NCBI GenBank assembly: GCA_030527925.1
Contig: JAUMZW010000004.1
Coordinates: 62,001 to 126,000 of the forward strand
DNA: 64,000 bases
Reading direction: 5' to 3'
Source: Streptococcus sp.
GTDB lineage: Bacteria > Bacillota > Bacilli > Lactobacillales > Streptococcaceae
This document shows positions 1 to 8,250 of the stretch, piece after piece. The stretch's first letter is position 1. Each line of letters opens with the position of its first letter. A program made the translations under genes and the position numbers. The notes below the pieces were generated by a model. That model did no database searches and was not told the DNA's origin. It saw only the letters and a program-made list of their open reading frames with translations.

Positions 1-566
1 ATTAAAGATATCATTCTAGCTACAATATCAACATAAATCATATACTGATAGTTTTTAACACCAACAACCAATAACCCTAGTAATAGTAAAAAGTATGCTA
101 CCCTGTCAATTATTGTAATAATGGAACTCTGCTTAATTAAGTTTGTCGTTTGTAATAAGTAAATAGTGAAAAAACGTAAATTAGTGATTAATAGGGTAAT
201 TGCAACAGTAAAAAATATAAACTGTCTATTTTCTTCATGAATGCATAATAAACTATATATGAGAATTACTATTGTAATTGCTAATTGAAATATGAAGTAA
301 CTAATAAATTGTGAAAAAAATTTTTTCTTATTTAATTTTTCAAAATAATATCCACCATACTTTAAGTAAATCCCATCAATCCATCCTAAATGAAAAAAAC
401 CTACATAGCTAACATAAAACAAATAAAGTTGCCAATAGCCATAGCTTCTAATACCAATTATTTTAGGCAATATTAAAACTACTAATATTGATACTAACAT
501 ACTCATTAAATTAGATGAGACCAAATATCCTGAATTTATTAGTATTTTTTTTATTTTTTCATTCAT
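1..566 (-). CDS. Wzx-type polysaccharide flippase, N-terminal part (runs off the window)
   Basis: Reading leftward from an ATG at 566, preceded by an AGGTG ribosome site, an open frame runs to the window edge without a stop. The protein starts MNEKIKKILINSGYLVSSNL and continues as a series of hydrophobic segments separated by short charged loops. This is the look of the polysaccharide transport/MATE-like flippase family that moves lipid-linked capsule repeat units across the membrane. About 188 residues are present, so half or more of a usual flippase (around 420-480 residues) lies outside. It follows the glycosyltransferase gene after a 45-base gap and belongs to the same capsule/EPS operon. 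The family call rests on topology and context; another multi-pass protein of the cluster is possible. Confidence 0.7.
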   Translation of the reverse strand, partial: MNEKIKKILINSGYLVSSNLMSMLVSILVVLILPKIIGIRSYGYWQLYLFYVSYVGFFHLGWIDGIYLKYGGYYFEKLNKKKFFSQFISYFIFQLAITIVILIYSLLCIHEENRQFIFFTVAITLLITNLRFFTIYLLQTTNLIKQSSIITIIDRVAYFLLLLGLLVVGVKNYQYMIYVDIVARMISL

Positions 567-611
567 TTTTCACCTATTATCTAATCTGTCTTTATTATTG
601 AAAAACTAATT

Positions 612-1427
612 TTATGTCCTTAAATAGATTCTATACATAAAATTTTTAATAAAAATAGGCATATAGATAAACGAAATTATCAGGAACATATTTCTCAATA
701 ACTCTAAACGTCCAATCAGCCTATTTTTGAGCATTAATAAGTTTATACTATACCAACTACTTATATAAGCTCTGTTACTTCTTCTCTTCAACATTCCATT
801 TCCAATACGAGCATATACTAGCGACTCTGGTAAATTCTCTATATGATAACCTTCAATAACACATCTAATCCATAGCTCGTAGTCTTCAACATAGGAAACA
901 TTATGATAGGAACCTATATCTAAAATTTTTTGACGGTTAAATATTACAGTCATATGATTTAAAGGATTTCTTGTTTTCAACAACTTTTCAATTTCAGATG
1001 ATGATAGTGGTACCTTTTTTAGTTGATTATCATCAACTATAGTAGTATTAAACTCAGTGATATAACTACCTAGTACAACTATATCAGGATTAGTAATTAA
1101 ATAATTAACCTGTTTCTCAAAGCGATTATGAACACTTACATCATCACTATCCATCCTAGCAACAAAATCATACGAACACTGTTGTAAACCATAGTTCAAA
1201 GCATTTCCTAAACCTTTATTTTGCTGTAGATAATATACTTTCAGATAACTACAATTTTTTTTAAATTCTTCAACTTTTACACGTAATTTATTTGGAATAG
1301 GACCATCAACAATTAAAATTATTTCATTCGGTTTAAGCGTTTGATATTCTGAAATACTTCTAAATGCTTCTTCAAAATGATTAGGGTCATCTTTAAAATA
1401 AAGAGACATGAGAACTGAAAATTTCAT
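612..1427 (-). CDS. Family 2 glycosyltransferase of the capsule/EPS cluster
   Basis: A 271-residue GT-A fold glycosyltransferase. The N-terminal strand MKFSVLMSLY, the nucleotide-binding IVDGP near residues 39-43 and the metal-binding DSDD at 93-96 are all visible. A hydrophobic C-terminal segment (about 235-260) suggests membrane association. It should add one sugar to the undecaprenyl-linked repeat unit on the inner membrane face. The donor sugar and linkage cannot be read from the sequence. Its start overlaps the end of the upstream sugar transferase by four bases (ATGA), which indicates translational coupling within the cps operon. Confidence 0.85.
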   Translation of the reverse strand: MKFSVLMSLYFKDDPNHFEEAFRSISEYQTLKPNEIILIVDGPIPNKLRVKVEEFKKNCSYLKVYYLQQNKGLGNALNYGLQQCSYDFVARMDSDDVSVHNRFEKQVNYLITNPDIVVLGSYITEFNTTIVDDNQLKKVPLSSSEIEKLLKTRNPLNHMTVIFNRQKILDIGSYHNVSYVEDYELWIRCVIEGYHIENLPESLVYARIGNGMLKRRSNRAYISSWYSINLLMLKNRLIGRLELLRNMFLIISFIYMPIFIKNFMYRIYLRT

Positions 1428-2029
1428 TTGTTATCACCAGTATATGATTCTTGCTTTTGGCCTTCAACTATCCCTTTACTCTTTAAAACATTAAAAAATG
1501 TTTTAAAGAGTATACATATATCTAATTTTAAACTCTGATTATCTAAATAATATTTATCATATTCTACTTTTTTATCATCATTCAACTCATCACGACCATT
1601 AACCTGGGCCCACCCAGTTAATCCAGGTCTAATCTTATGGATATTTTTATCATCTCTTTTTTTTATTAAATCATATTGATTCCATAATGAAGGCCTAGGA
1701 CCAACTAATGACATATCACCTAATAAAATATTAACCAATTGTGGTATTTCATCTAAACTTGTTTTTCTAAGTACAGAACCTATTGAGGTTATAGATTTAC
1801 TTGAATTTTTTAATAAATCAGTAGCCAAATCAGATGGAGTATCCGTATACATTGTCCTAAACTTTAAAATATAGAATTCATTTTTAAACCTACCAATTCT
1901 TCTTTGCTTAAATATAATAGGTCCACTAGAGTCACATTTTATCATAATACCTATTATTAAAATAATAGGTAAAAATATTACAAGAGACACTAATGAAATT
2001 AATATATCTAAAAACCTTTTTAAAAACAT
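1424..2029 (-). CDS. Initiating sugar-1-phosphate transferase (short, monotopic type)
   Basis: A 201-residue bacterial sugar transferase that should load the first sugar-1-phosphate onto undecaprenyl phosphate and so start repeat-unit synthesis. It has the single N-terminal membrane helix (residues 5-28), the KFRTM block near 56-60, the DEIPQLVN block near 105-112 and PGLTGWAQVNGR near 135-146. These are the conserved parts of the PglC/WcaJ catalytic domain. It lacks the extra four-helix N-terminal region of the long CpsE/WchA form (about 450 residues), so this strain uses the compact type. It lies directly after cpsD, as expected. Confidence 0.88.
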   Translation of the reverse strand: MFLKRFLDILISLVSLVIFLPIILIIGIMIKCDSSGPIIFKQRRIGRFKNEFYILKFRTMYTDTPSDLATDLLKNSSKSITSIGSVLRKTSLDEIPQLVNILLGDMSLVGPRPSLWNQYDLIKKRDDKNIHKIRPGLTGWAQVNGRDELNDDKKVEYDKYYLDNQSLKLDICILFKTFFNVLKSKGIVEGQKQESYTGDNK

Positions 2030-2042
2030 TCTCTAATCCTTT

Positions 2043-2765
2043 CTAACGTTGTGACCTCTTCCTTTTCTTGGTAGTTTCTCCTCCATAGGAGCCATAACCT
2101 CCATAACCTCCATAAGATCCATATTTTTCAGTAGTTGCAGTTACTTTATTCAAAACAACACCTAAGAATGGAGTCCCACTTTGCTCCATCTGTTCTTTTG
2201 CTTTTTTTACAAAGCGACGCTTAATTGCTCCAGCCTTAGTGACCAATAAAGTAGCATCAACTTGTTTTGCTATAATGGCAGCATCTATTACTAAACCAAT
2301 TGGAGGCGTATCAATTATAATGTAGTCATATAAATCTCTTGTTAATTCTATCATTGTATTAAAATGGTGATTTTGCAATAAACTTGTAGGATTAGGAGGT
2401 AAATTGCCTGAAAGAATAATATTTAAATTATTAACACTTGTATCTTGAATAACATCGACTAGTTCAGCATTTCCTGTTAAATAATTTGTTAACCCTTTAT
2501 AACTGCTATCAGATTTAAAAGTCCCCGACATGATTGAATTTCTAGTATCTGCATCTATTAAAAGTGTTCTAAAACCTGCATTTGCAAAAGAAATTGCTAA
2601 ATTTGTTGAGGTTGTTGACTTTCCTTCGGCTGGTTGAACAGAAGTCAAAGCAATAACTTTAATATTATCACCACTAAATTGTACATTCGTTCTGATTGAA
2701 TTAAAATATTCTTCCGTAGCTTTAACCAACTTCAACTTCGTTCTTACTAATTCTAAACGTGCCAT
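2043..2765 (-). CDS. cpsD: CpsD/Wze autophosphorylating tyrosine kinase (BY-kinase)
   Basis: A 240-residue cytoplasmic BY-kinase that, with the CpsC adaptor, controls polymerisation and chain length of the polysaccharide. It shows Walker A (PAEGKS near 45-50), Walker A-prime (LLIDAD near 69-74), Walker B (IIIDTPP near 149-155) and a C-terminal tyrosine cluster built of repeated YGGYG units, where autophosphorylation occurs. The gene starts 9 bases after cpsC. Length and motifs fit the family well and nothing looks damaged. Confidence 0.95.
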   Translation of the reverse strand: MARLELVRTKLKLVKATEEYFNSIRTNVQFSGDNIKVIALTSVQPAEGKSTTSTNLAISFANAGFRTLLIDADTRNSIMSGTFKSDSSYKGLTNYLTGNAELVDVIQDTSVNNLNIILSGNLPPNPTSLLQNHHFNTMIELTRDLYDYIIIDTPPIGLVIDAAIIAKQVDATLLVTKAGAIKRRFVKKAKEQMEQSGTPFLGVVLNKVTATTEKYGSYGGYGGYGSYGGETTKKRKRSQR

Positions 2766-2774
2766 AAATTTCTC

Positions 2775-3464
2775 CTATAATTTATTTACATCTGGGATGA
2801 TTCCTAATAATGTCATTCCCAAAATCTCTTCAACGTCATCCGAGCTCTTAACTCTATCATCCAATACTTCTCTTGTTATTATTACAATTATAGTTAAAAT
2901 TATTCCAAAAATAAAGCCTAATAATGTATTACGTTTAATATTAGGTGAAGAAGGTTTTTCCGGAACTTCCGCACGTTCTAACGTTGTCACATCTTGCACT
3001 TTAGTAACATTTTTAATTTTTTCTGAAGCAATTTTTCTAATACTATTTGCTATTTTTGAAGCTCTTTTAGGACTTCTCTCTGTCACTGAAATTGAAATAA
3101 CCCTAGTATCTGAAGGAATTGTTACAGTTAATTCTTTTGCTAATTGTTCTGGTGATAACTGTAATTTATTGTCTACAATAGCTGCAGTTAATACCTCACG
3201 AGAAGTAATAATCTCTTTATAATCACTAACTAGATAAGTTCCTGCTTGTAAATCTTGTGCCGTAAGATTATTTTGGCTATTTTGATTTACAACATAAATC
3301 CGTGTAGTAGCCGTATACTTTGGACTAATTAAAAACATACTACCGAAAAATGTAGTAACTCCAAATAATAATGAAACAAATAATATTAAAAATTTTTTAG
3401 ACCAAATACGTCTTAATAGTGCTAAAATATCTATTTCCATCATTGTATTTTCTTTTGTATTCAT
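2775..3464 (-). CDS. cpsC: CpsC/Wzd chain-length regulator and kinase adaptor
   Basis: A 229-residue Wzz-family membrane protein. Two transmembrane helices (about 25-47 and 180-198) flank an extracellular domain of about 130 residues. In Gram-positive bacteria this protein is split from the kinase domain and activates CpsD through its short cytoplasmic tail. An AGGAG site sits eight bases before the ATG. It lies between cpsB and cpsD in the standard order, with gaps under 10 bases on both sides. Confidence 0.94.
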   Translation of the reverse strand: MNTKENTMMEIDILALLRRIWSKKFLILFVSLLFGVTTFFGSMFLISPKYTATTRIYVVNQNSQNNLTAQDLQAGTYLVSDYKEIITSREVLTAAIVDNKLQLSPEQLAKELTVTIPSDTRVISISVTERSPKRASKIANSIRKIASEKIKNVTKVQDVTTLERAEVPEKPSSPNIKRNTLLGFIFGIILTIIVIITREVLDDRVKSSDDVEEILGMTLLGIIPDVNKL

Positions 3465-3472
3465 TTTTTCTC

Positions 3473-4204
3473 CTATATATATTCATTATTCAATAAAGTT
3501 AGAGCATTTTCTACAAATAATTTATTAGCCTTTCTAACTCCAAATTGTTTTTTCACTAAATTATACGCCTCTTTCATATAAGGGGGTCTGGTATCTAAAT
3601 TATGCATATCACTTGATATACAATGAACAAGATTCTTTTCTAAAAAATAATGTGCTCTTTTTTTAAATAATTTCTCTCTATCACCAAATAACTTAACCTT
3701 TAACACATGAGAACTATTAATTTGCGTATAACAACCCATATTTATTAATTCTTCAACTCTTGAATAATTATTCTCAAGAACATTATAACGTTCAATATGT
3801 GCAATAATTGGCGTAATACCTTGCATAATAATTTTATTTACTGCAGAATAAATCTCTTTCCATGAAGTATTCATACTAAATTCAATCAATGCAAATTGAG
3901 TTTGATTCATTGTTGGTATCACTTTTTCTGCCAATTTATCAACTATATCTGATGTATAGTATAATTCTGCACCATAATATAATTGTAAGTCAGGAAATTT
4001 TGCTAAAGCTTCTTCTTTTAGCACACAAAAATGATCATAAATTTTACTTTCAGGAGTTTCAAACATTCCTTTTCTCCTGTGTGAAGTTGATACAATACCC
4101 CGAACGCCTTGCCTATAACTTTCAGATATCAACTCTAAACTCTCCTCTAAAGTCTTTGGTCCATCATCTACATCAAATATAATATGTGAATGGATATCTA
4201 TCAT
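3473..4204 (-). CDS. cpsB: CpsB/Wzh PHP-type manganese-dependent tyrosine phosphatase
   Basis: A 243-residue PHP-superfamily phosphatase that removes phosphate from CpsD and so resets the capsule regulatory cycle. Metal-binding motifs are visible: DIHSH at 3-7, the DVDDGP segment near 11-16, HIER near residue 136 and SDMHN near 197-201. It starts two bases after the cpsA stop with a GGAAG ribosome site. Length and motif set are normal for the family. Confidence 0.94.
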   Translation of the reverse strand: MIDIHSHIIFDVDDGPKTLEESLELISESYRQGVRGIVSTSHRRKGMFETPESKIYDHFCVLKEEALAKFPDLQLYYGAELYYTSDIVDKLAEKVIPTMNQTQFALIEFSMNTSWKEIYSAVNKIIMQGITPIIAHIERYNVLENNYSRVEELINMGCYTQINSSHVLKVKLFGDREKLFKKRAHYFLEKNLVHCISSDMHNLDTRPPYMKEAYNLVKKQFGVRKANKLFVENALTLLNNEYI

Positions 4205-4206
4205 CT

Positions 4207-5664
4207 TTACTTCCCTTCCAGTAAATTATTAATATTAGTCCTAGCTTTTTCCAAACTAGTTTGATTTAAGGAAACCATGTAGAGATTTGACGATGGCATA
4301 GCATACGATGTTAACTCTCCAATGCTACCGACCCCATCAATAGACTGTGAATCAACTACAAAATGTTGGTTAGAAACTAATTGCTGATTGATTAAGTTAT
4401 TGAGATTATCAATAGATATATTAGTTTGTACTGAATCTTTAAAATTATCGACTATTTGTGGAAGCTTAGTTAAAGATTCCACATTAGCTATTTTATTAAT
4501 TATAGCAGAAATAACTTTTTCTTGATTTTTTCCTCTATCATTATCACCACCACTTAAAGAGTAGCGTTCTCTAACAAATAACAAAGCATGTTCTGAATCT
4601 AAAGATAACGTTCCAATTGGAAATTTGTAATTATTTTCTGATGCAATGAATTCCTTATCATTATATATCTCAATCCCACCTAGTAAATCAATTAATTTAA
4701 GGAATGAAGTAAAATTAACACGCGTATAGTAATCAATATTTATTTTATAAAGATCACTTAATGTCTTCATTGAAGTCTCAACTCCATAAATACCCGCATG
4801 AGTAAGTTTATCATATTGATTTCCTCCCCCATCAGGGATTTTTACATATGAATCCCTAGGTGTTGAAGTCAATAGAATTTTATGAGATTTCATATTTACT
4901 GTCATTATAATATTTACATCAGATCTTGACACAGACGAAATATCACCATAAGTATCAATCCCACTAATATAAATATTGAAAGAATACTTATCGATTTTTT
5001 TACTGTCATGACTTAAACTTGATTTTTTCTTGATTTTATATTTATATAATGTTTTAATTTCTTTTTTAAAATTCCCATCTATAGATTCTATCAAACTTGA
5101 ATAAGCTGAATTTAAAATCATTGCTTTAGTATCATCATTTTTAATTGTCTCTAAAGCTTTCTGATAAGACACTACATTTTCTGTAGAAAAAGTAATCTTC
5201 TTAGTACTTTTTATATTTTCTAAAAATGATTCTATATTCAATTTATCGTTTTCTAGTGGAGCTAAAACATTAGATATTTTATTTATATTATCAATTTTAC
5301 TATCCTTATAAACAACAACTGACATCTCAATATCTGAGTATTTTGCATTTTTATTTAATTCTTTAGCAACATCAATTGTAGATTTAAAAAATAATAAAGT
5401 AATACAAACAACAAATAATTGAATAAATAATATTACTGTTGTAAGTACTTTTAATTTATTAAGTATAATACAACTTAAAGATACCACTAAAATTGAAATA
5501 CCAATGATTGTATACAATAAATTAAGATGATAGAAATTTAAAAAATGATGACTATGCATCAAACCAACTACAACAATAAATGAAATAACTGTAATCATTA
5601 AAAATAGTAAATTAAATAATTTTAATTTACTATTTTTATTTTTATTTTTATTTTGTCTTCTCAT
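4207..5664 (-). CDS. cpsA: CpsA, LytR-CpsA-Psr family capsule ligase/regulator
   Basis: A 485-residue LCP-family protein with three N-terminal membrane helices (within the first 95 residues), an accessory domain, and the LCP catalytic core around STPRDSYV and the KLTHAGIYG segment in the middle third. LCP enzymes transfer undecaprenyl-linked polymers to peptidoglycan. I start it at the ATG at 5664 because GGAG lies six bases upstream. A TTG twelve bases earlier in frame overlaps that ribosome site and is unlikely to be used. It is the first gene of the cps operon. The end of the ICE lies only 72 bases upstream. Confidence 0.93.
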   Translation of the reverse strand: MRRQNKNKNKNSKLKLFNLLFLMITVISFIVVVGLMHSHHFLNFYHLNLLYTIIGISILVVSLSCIILNKLKVLTTVILFIQLFVVCITLLFFKSTIDVAKELNKNAKYSDIEMSVVVYKDSKIDNINKISNVLAPLENDKLNIESFLENIKSTKKITFSTENVVSYQKALETIKNDDTKAMILNSAYSSLIESIDGNFKKEIKTLYKYKIKKKSSLSHDSKKIDKYSFNIYISGIDTYGDISSVSRSDVNIIMTVNMKSHKILLTSTPRDSYVKIPDGGGNQYDKLTHAGIYGVETSMKTLSDLYKINIDYYTRVNFTSFLKLIDLLGGIEIYNDKEFIASENNYKFPIGTLSLDSEHALLFVRERYSLSGGDNDRGKNQEKVISAIINKIANVESLTKLPQIVDNFKDSVQTNISIDNLNNLINQQLVSNQHFVVDSQSIDGVGSIGELTSYAMPSSNLYMVSLNQTSLEKARTNINNLLEGK

Positions 5665-5691
5665 TAAAAACTCCAAATTATCAATAATATA

Positions 5692-5720
5692 ATTGTAACA
5701 CTATTAAACTTCTATTTCAA
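5692..5720 (-). promoter_or_regulatory. Sigma-A promoter of the cps operon
   Basis: Reading leftward, TTGAAA (5720-5715) is separated by 17 bases from TACAAT (5697-5692), a near-consensus vegetative promoter. Transcription should start near 5685, leaving a leader of about 20 bases before the cpsA ATG. The -35 box begins exactly 15 bases downstream of the ICE end, so the core promoter is intact while everything further upstream has been replaced by ICE DNA. Confidence 0.85.
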
Positions 5721-5727
5721 TATTTTT

Positions 5728-5735
5728 CAAATTTA
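5728..5735. repeat. Left 8-bp target-site duplication (CAAATTTA)
   Basis: CAAATTTA lies immediately outside the left inverted repeat. The identical octamer lies immediately outside the right one at 51667-51674. This is the signature of DDE-transposase insertion. The core AAATTT is itself a palindrome, which blurs repeat and inverted repeat by a few bases, but the 8-bp match fixes the ends. Confidence 0.8.
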
Positions 5736-5786
5736 GTATGTGGTAGAATTTTTTAGAATAGGCAATTCTGTATGAAAAAGGAGAAC
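5736..5786 (+). repeat. Left terminal inverted repeat of the ICE
   Basis: Reading inward from 5736, the tip GTATGTGGTA and the following TTTTTAGAATA match the reverse complement of the right end (tip GTAAGTGGTA). Overall 22 of the first 27 positions are identical. Two further shared blocks, CTGTAT (5768-5773) and GGAGAAC (5780-5786), occur at almost the same depth at both ends, so the functional transposase-binding end is probably about 50 bases. Confidence 0.85.
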
Positions 5787-5801
5787 TTGTTACCGAGATG
5801 T

Positions 5802-5832
5802 AAAGAAAAAGACTGAACAATTTCTTGTTCAG
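5802..5832 (-). terminator. Intrinsic terminator at the left tip of the ICE
   Basis: On the minus strand CTGAACAA and TTGTTCAG form a perfect eight-pair stem with a GAAA loop (5832-5813). This is followed by TCTTTTTCTTT. It lies 66 bases inside the left end and faces the cps operon, so it should stop transcripts leaving the element. Confidence 0.85.
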
Positions 5833-5953
5833 CCCTTGACATTGATACGTTTATCCTGTATCATAAATTAAAGACTGAGTAAGAAGAGCGAGTTCTTACT
5901 CGGTAAGGCGGAAGGTGTTAGCGCACCTTTCGTCTTTTTTATTCGATTAAGTT
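5803..5953 (-). ncRNA. Candidate structured small RNA of about 150 nt
   Basis: A strong promoter (TTGCGC, 17 bases, TATAAT) places a start near 5953. The intrinsic terminator ends the transcript near 5803. There is no open frame of note in between. Two further hairpins lie inside: a stem at 5911-5930 (AAGGTG with CACCTT) and a nine-pair stem at 5877-5901 (GAGTAAGAA with TTCTTACTC). No known RNA family was recognised. It could regulate the transposase or replication, or act in trans on the host. The gene is inferred from promoter, structure and terminator only. Confidence 0.55.
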
Positions 5954-5959
5954 AGTTAG

Positions 5960-5988
5960 ATTATAACATACAAACGCTTACGGCGCAA
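5960..5988 (-). promoter_or_regulatory. Strong sigma-A promoter reading toward the left ICE end
   Basis: On the minus strand TTGCGC (5988-5983) and TATAAT (5965-5960) are spaced by 17 bases, with TG one base upstream of the -10 (extended -10). No protein gene follows before the terminator at 5802-5832, which is why I propose a small RNA. An AT-rich palindromic motif copy sits upstream at 6040-6050. Confidence 0.75.
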
Positions 5989-6039
5989 GTATTTTTTGCA
6001 GAAAAACAGCACAAATAGACCTTTTTCAAAAAGGCTTTT

Positions 6040-6050
6040 GTTATATAACT
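6040..6050. repeat. AT-rich palindromic motif, copy 1
   Basis: GTTATATAACT, a near-perfect palindrome, here lacks the flanking T5 run found in other copies. It lies between the transposase stop and the small-RNA promoter. Related copies are at 9375, 9446, 14704, 17950, 21474 and 31912. Confidence 0.5.
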
Positions 6051-6068
6051 AATTATCCATTTTCTTAT

Positions 6069-7400
6069 CTATAAATTTCGGTGTCTCCCATATCTAAGAC
6101 GACCAACTGATTGAACATCGTAACTCTTATTAACCTTATTCTGTTCTTGTTTGATTTTGCCTGCACTAAAGGATTCTAGATCGATATACATTTGATAATC
6201 TTCACGCCAAGAGCCAAAGAAGAGTTCTCTCAATTGTCCTTCATAGGCCAAGATAATCATTTGACTCATCGTCTCAGCTCCCTCTATTGTCCAATACATC
6301 CCTCGCTTTTTCATCCTGTATGTGATTTTTCGATGCTGGCTTTCCATAATGCTAATACCAGCTGTACTGAAACCTCTTAGTTCAGCTGGTTTAGTGTATT
6401 GAAAGTTACTAAGCATCTTTCTTTTGAAGTTCTCAAAGTTTTCCTGCTCTTCTTCTGTTAAAATGATTGCCTCTGTCGTATCTAAAACTGTTCGTAATTT
6501 TCCTTTATCATGTTGCTTAATCGCCTGAAAAACGTTATCTAAAAGTTCCTCTGAATAAGTTTTGAAAAAAGATTTTAGCTTTTGATCGACATGATATTTA
6601 TCCCAAAAGTGTTCGTGCCGCTTCACATTAAGGGATTTGGCAAGCTCTTTAAAAACATATGGCGTATAGCCATGCCCACCATCTGAATTTGTAATAAGTA
6701 GAGTGTCTTCATCTATCTCAAAATGATTGTAGAGATAGTCCAGCACCTGTTCTCGAGTCAATCTATTATCAAGGGAAATAAACTCTTTTTTCCCCTGTAA
6801 TTCAAACCGATTACTCCCAACTTTTTGACTTCCCGTATGAACTACAAAATGCGACAGGTCAACGTTTCGATTTTCTAACCCTTCCCCTCGAGCCTTAACC
6901 ATCACCCCATCGCCTTCGATATAAATGACATTGACATATTTTTTATCAAGAGGAAATTTTTCCTCAAAAAAACGATAGGCTTCTCGCTCTTTGAGTAATT
7001 GATGACATAATTTAACGGCTTTGACAACTGTAGGTTTTGTAATAACAATATGATAGGTCATCTGAATAACCTGTGTTACCTTTTCATAAGGCATCATAGT
7101 AGAGAGCCTTGCAATTTGGTACATGAATTCCCAGGAGAATCGGACATTCTTTTTCAAGCCCAATTTTTCATCAACTGGTACAACCCATTTTTCCCCTTTT
7201 TTCCATCGACGACGGCGAAAAGTAAACTCTCCAAAGGTAAAAGCAACCGTACGCTCCATAGAGTGGATACAGGTATAGCCCCTAGCTTTCATAACTGGAA
7301 CCATCTGGTCATCATATTTAGAAACAAACTCATGAAAATTGGTTGCATTTTGGGCAAAGAACTCTTCTTTTAACCCTCGTTCATCAAATATAGGCTTCAT
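6069..7400 (-). CDS. ISLre2-like (UPF0236) DDE transposase of the TnGBS type
   Basis: A 443-residue transposase. Acidic residues in DDE-like contexts are visible at D164 (IEGDGV) and D240 (TNSDGGHG), followed by a basic/aromatic stretch near 260-275. In TnGBS elements this enzyme both excises and inserts the whole ICE and replaces the usual integrase. It lies 333 bases from the left end, and no second pair of ends flanks it, so it belongs to the ICE rather than being a separate IS. A GGAG site precedes the ATG by seven bases. It has its own promoter. Full length, with no sign of damage. Confidence 0.88.
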   Translation of the reverse strand: MKPIFDERGLKEEFFAQNATNFHEFVSKYDDQMVPVMKARGYTCIHSMERTVAFTFGEFTFRRRRWKKGEKWVVPVDEKLGLKKNVRFSWEFMYQIARLSTMMPYEKVTQVIQMTYHIVITKPTVVKAVKLCHQLLKEREAYRFFEEKFPLDKKYVNVIYIEGDGVMVKARGEGLENRNVDLSHFVVHTGSQKVGSNRFELQGKKEFISLDNRLTREQVLDYLYNHFEIDEDTLLITNSDGGHGYTPYVFKELAKSLNVKRHEHFWDKYHVDQKLKSFFKTYSEELLDNVFQAIKQHDKGKLRTVLDTTEAIILTEEEQENFENFKRKMLSNFQYTKPAELRGFSTAGISIMESQHRKITYRMKKRGMYWTIEGAETMSQMIILAYEGQLRELFFGSWREDYQMYIDLESFSAGKIKQEQNKVNKSYDVQSVGRLRYGRHRNL

Positions 7401-7432
7401 CTCTACTCCTTTATTGTAAACATAAGCCTTAT

Positions 7433-7460
7433 TTTATAAAAATTAACCAACTCTTTTCAA
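7433..7460 (-). promoter_or_regulatory. Probable transposase promoter
   Basis: On the minus strand TTGAAA (7460-7455) is followed after 16 bases by TATAAA (7438-7433). Transcription would begin near 7426, about 26 bases before the transposase ATG. Spacing is one base short of ideal. Confidence 0.6.
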
Positions 7461-7482
7461 ATTTCTTTTAATTTTGGCACCT

Positions 7483-7513
7483 AAAAAGGCATTATCCTAA
7501 AGACAACACCTTT
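7483..7513 (-). terminator. Probable terminator of the partition/replication operon
   Basis: On the minus strand AAAGGTGTT and AATGCCTTT can pair imperfectly around an A/T-rich loop, followed by TTTTTAGG. It lies just after the small membrane-protein gene and before the transposase promoter. Confidence 0.5.
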
Positions 7514-7517
7514 GAGA

Positions 7518-7841
7518 TTAGTTCTTTTCTTGCTTTTTTCGTTCAATGGCAGTACGGACACTCTCCACAAAACCAAAACAAATGGGTAATGAAATAAGCC
7601 CCCAAAAGCCCCAAACAATACCGTCCGCAATGAATGAAAAGCCACCAGTGAAATGAACGCCTAGCGCAATCAATAAGATTGGTAAGAATAACACAGGAAC
7701 AAATTTTAGAGCCAATAGGCCGATGACTATCAAGAAAAACATGTTTAAACCAATAGATTGGTAAAAAATATAAAGTGCTATTGCTGCTATCAGCCACCAG
7801 AACGTTTGAACAAGTTTTTTGAGTGAAACAAAAATAATCAT
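7518..7841 (-). CDS. Small membrane protein, unknown function
   Basis: About 107 residues with three to four hydrophobic segments (roughly 12-27, 33-50, 53-63, 75-95) and a short basic C-terminal tail. I start at the second in-frame ATG (7841) because AGGA lies eight bases upstream of it. The ATG at 7847 is only two bases from that site. The gene closes the replication/partition operon, 19 bases after the RepA_N gene. No family was recognised; an immunity or entry-exclusion-like role is possible but not shown. Confidence 0.6.
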   Translation of the reverse strand: MIIFVSLKKLVQTFWWLIAAIALYIFYQSIGLNMFFLIVIGLLALKFVPVLFLPILLIALGVHFTGGFSFIADGIVWGFWGLISLPICFGFVESVRTAIERKKQEKN

Positions 7842-7859
7842 GGTCATTTTCCTAACTTT

Positions 7860-8240
7860 TTATTGATAGTATGACAAGATTTCATCTGTCAAGTAAATTC
7901 TATTTGGCTTTCCGAACCCTTGGCGTACTTCCTCGATAAGGTGTTTCTGTGTCAAAAGTTTCTTTACAGAAACCACCGTTGAATGACTACAATTTAGTAC
8001 TTCCGCTAACTCCTCATTTGGGAAGTAAACAAAGATATTTCCTTCCTCATCCTGACCTTTATGTATCGAATCAAGTGGTTCACGTAAACGATTTAACAAC
8101 ATTGAATACGCCATTACCCCGTTTGCTTTAAAATCTTTAAGACAGTTCTCCATCAGGGGTCTTGGTGTATAAAGCTGATCTACATCAAAAGTTGCTGTCG
8201 CAAATTCAGGAATATCGCTCATAGCTGTAAGATAGTTCAT
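7860..8240 (-). CDS. Small RepA_N-family replication initiator-like protein
   Basis: The 126-residue protein resembles the N-terminal winged-helix DNA-binding region of RepA_N plasmid initiators. It keeps the block AYSMLLNRL, the motif NEELAEVLNCSHSTVVSVKK (the recognition helix region) and the VRQGFGKPNRIYL turn. RepA_N initiators are usually 250-350 residues, so this is only the DNA-binding half or a compact variant. It lies after the ParA gene and its small partner in one operon, which fits the plasmid-like replication and partition module reported for TnGBS ICEs. GGAG lies six bases before the ATG. It could alternatively act as a repressor. Confidence 0.7.
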   Translation of the reverse strand: MNYLTAMSDIPEFATATFDVDQLYTPRPLMENCLKDFKANGVMAYSMLLNRLREPLDSIHKGQDEEGNIFVYFPNEELAEVLNCSHSTVVSVKKLLTQKHLIEEVRQGFGKPNRIYLTDEILSYYQ

Positions 8241-8250
8241 AAAATTCTCC

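Noticed and set aside
5802..5988. ICE promoter driving the capsule operon from outside
   Set aside because: A strong terminator lies between this promoter and cpsA, and cpsA has its own intact promoter.
6069..7400. Transposase as a separate insertion sequence
   Set aside because: No inverted ends or duplication flank it alone; the matching ends are those of the 45.9 kb element.
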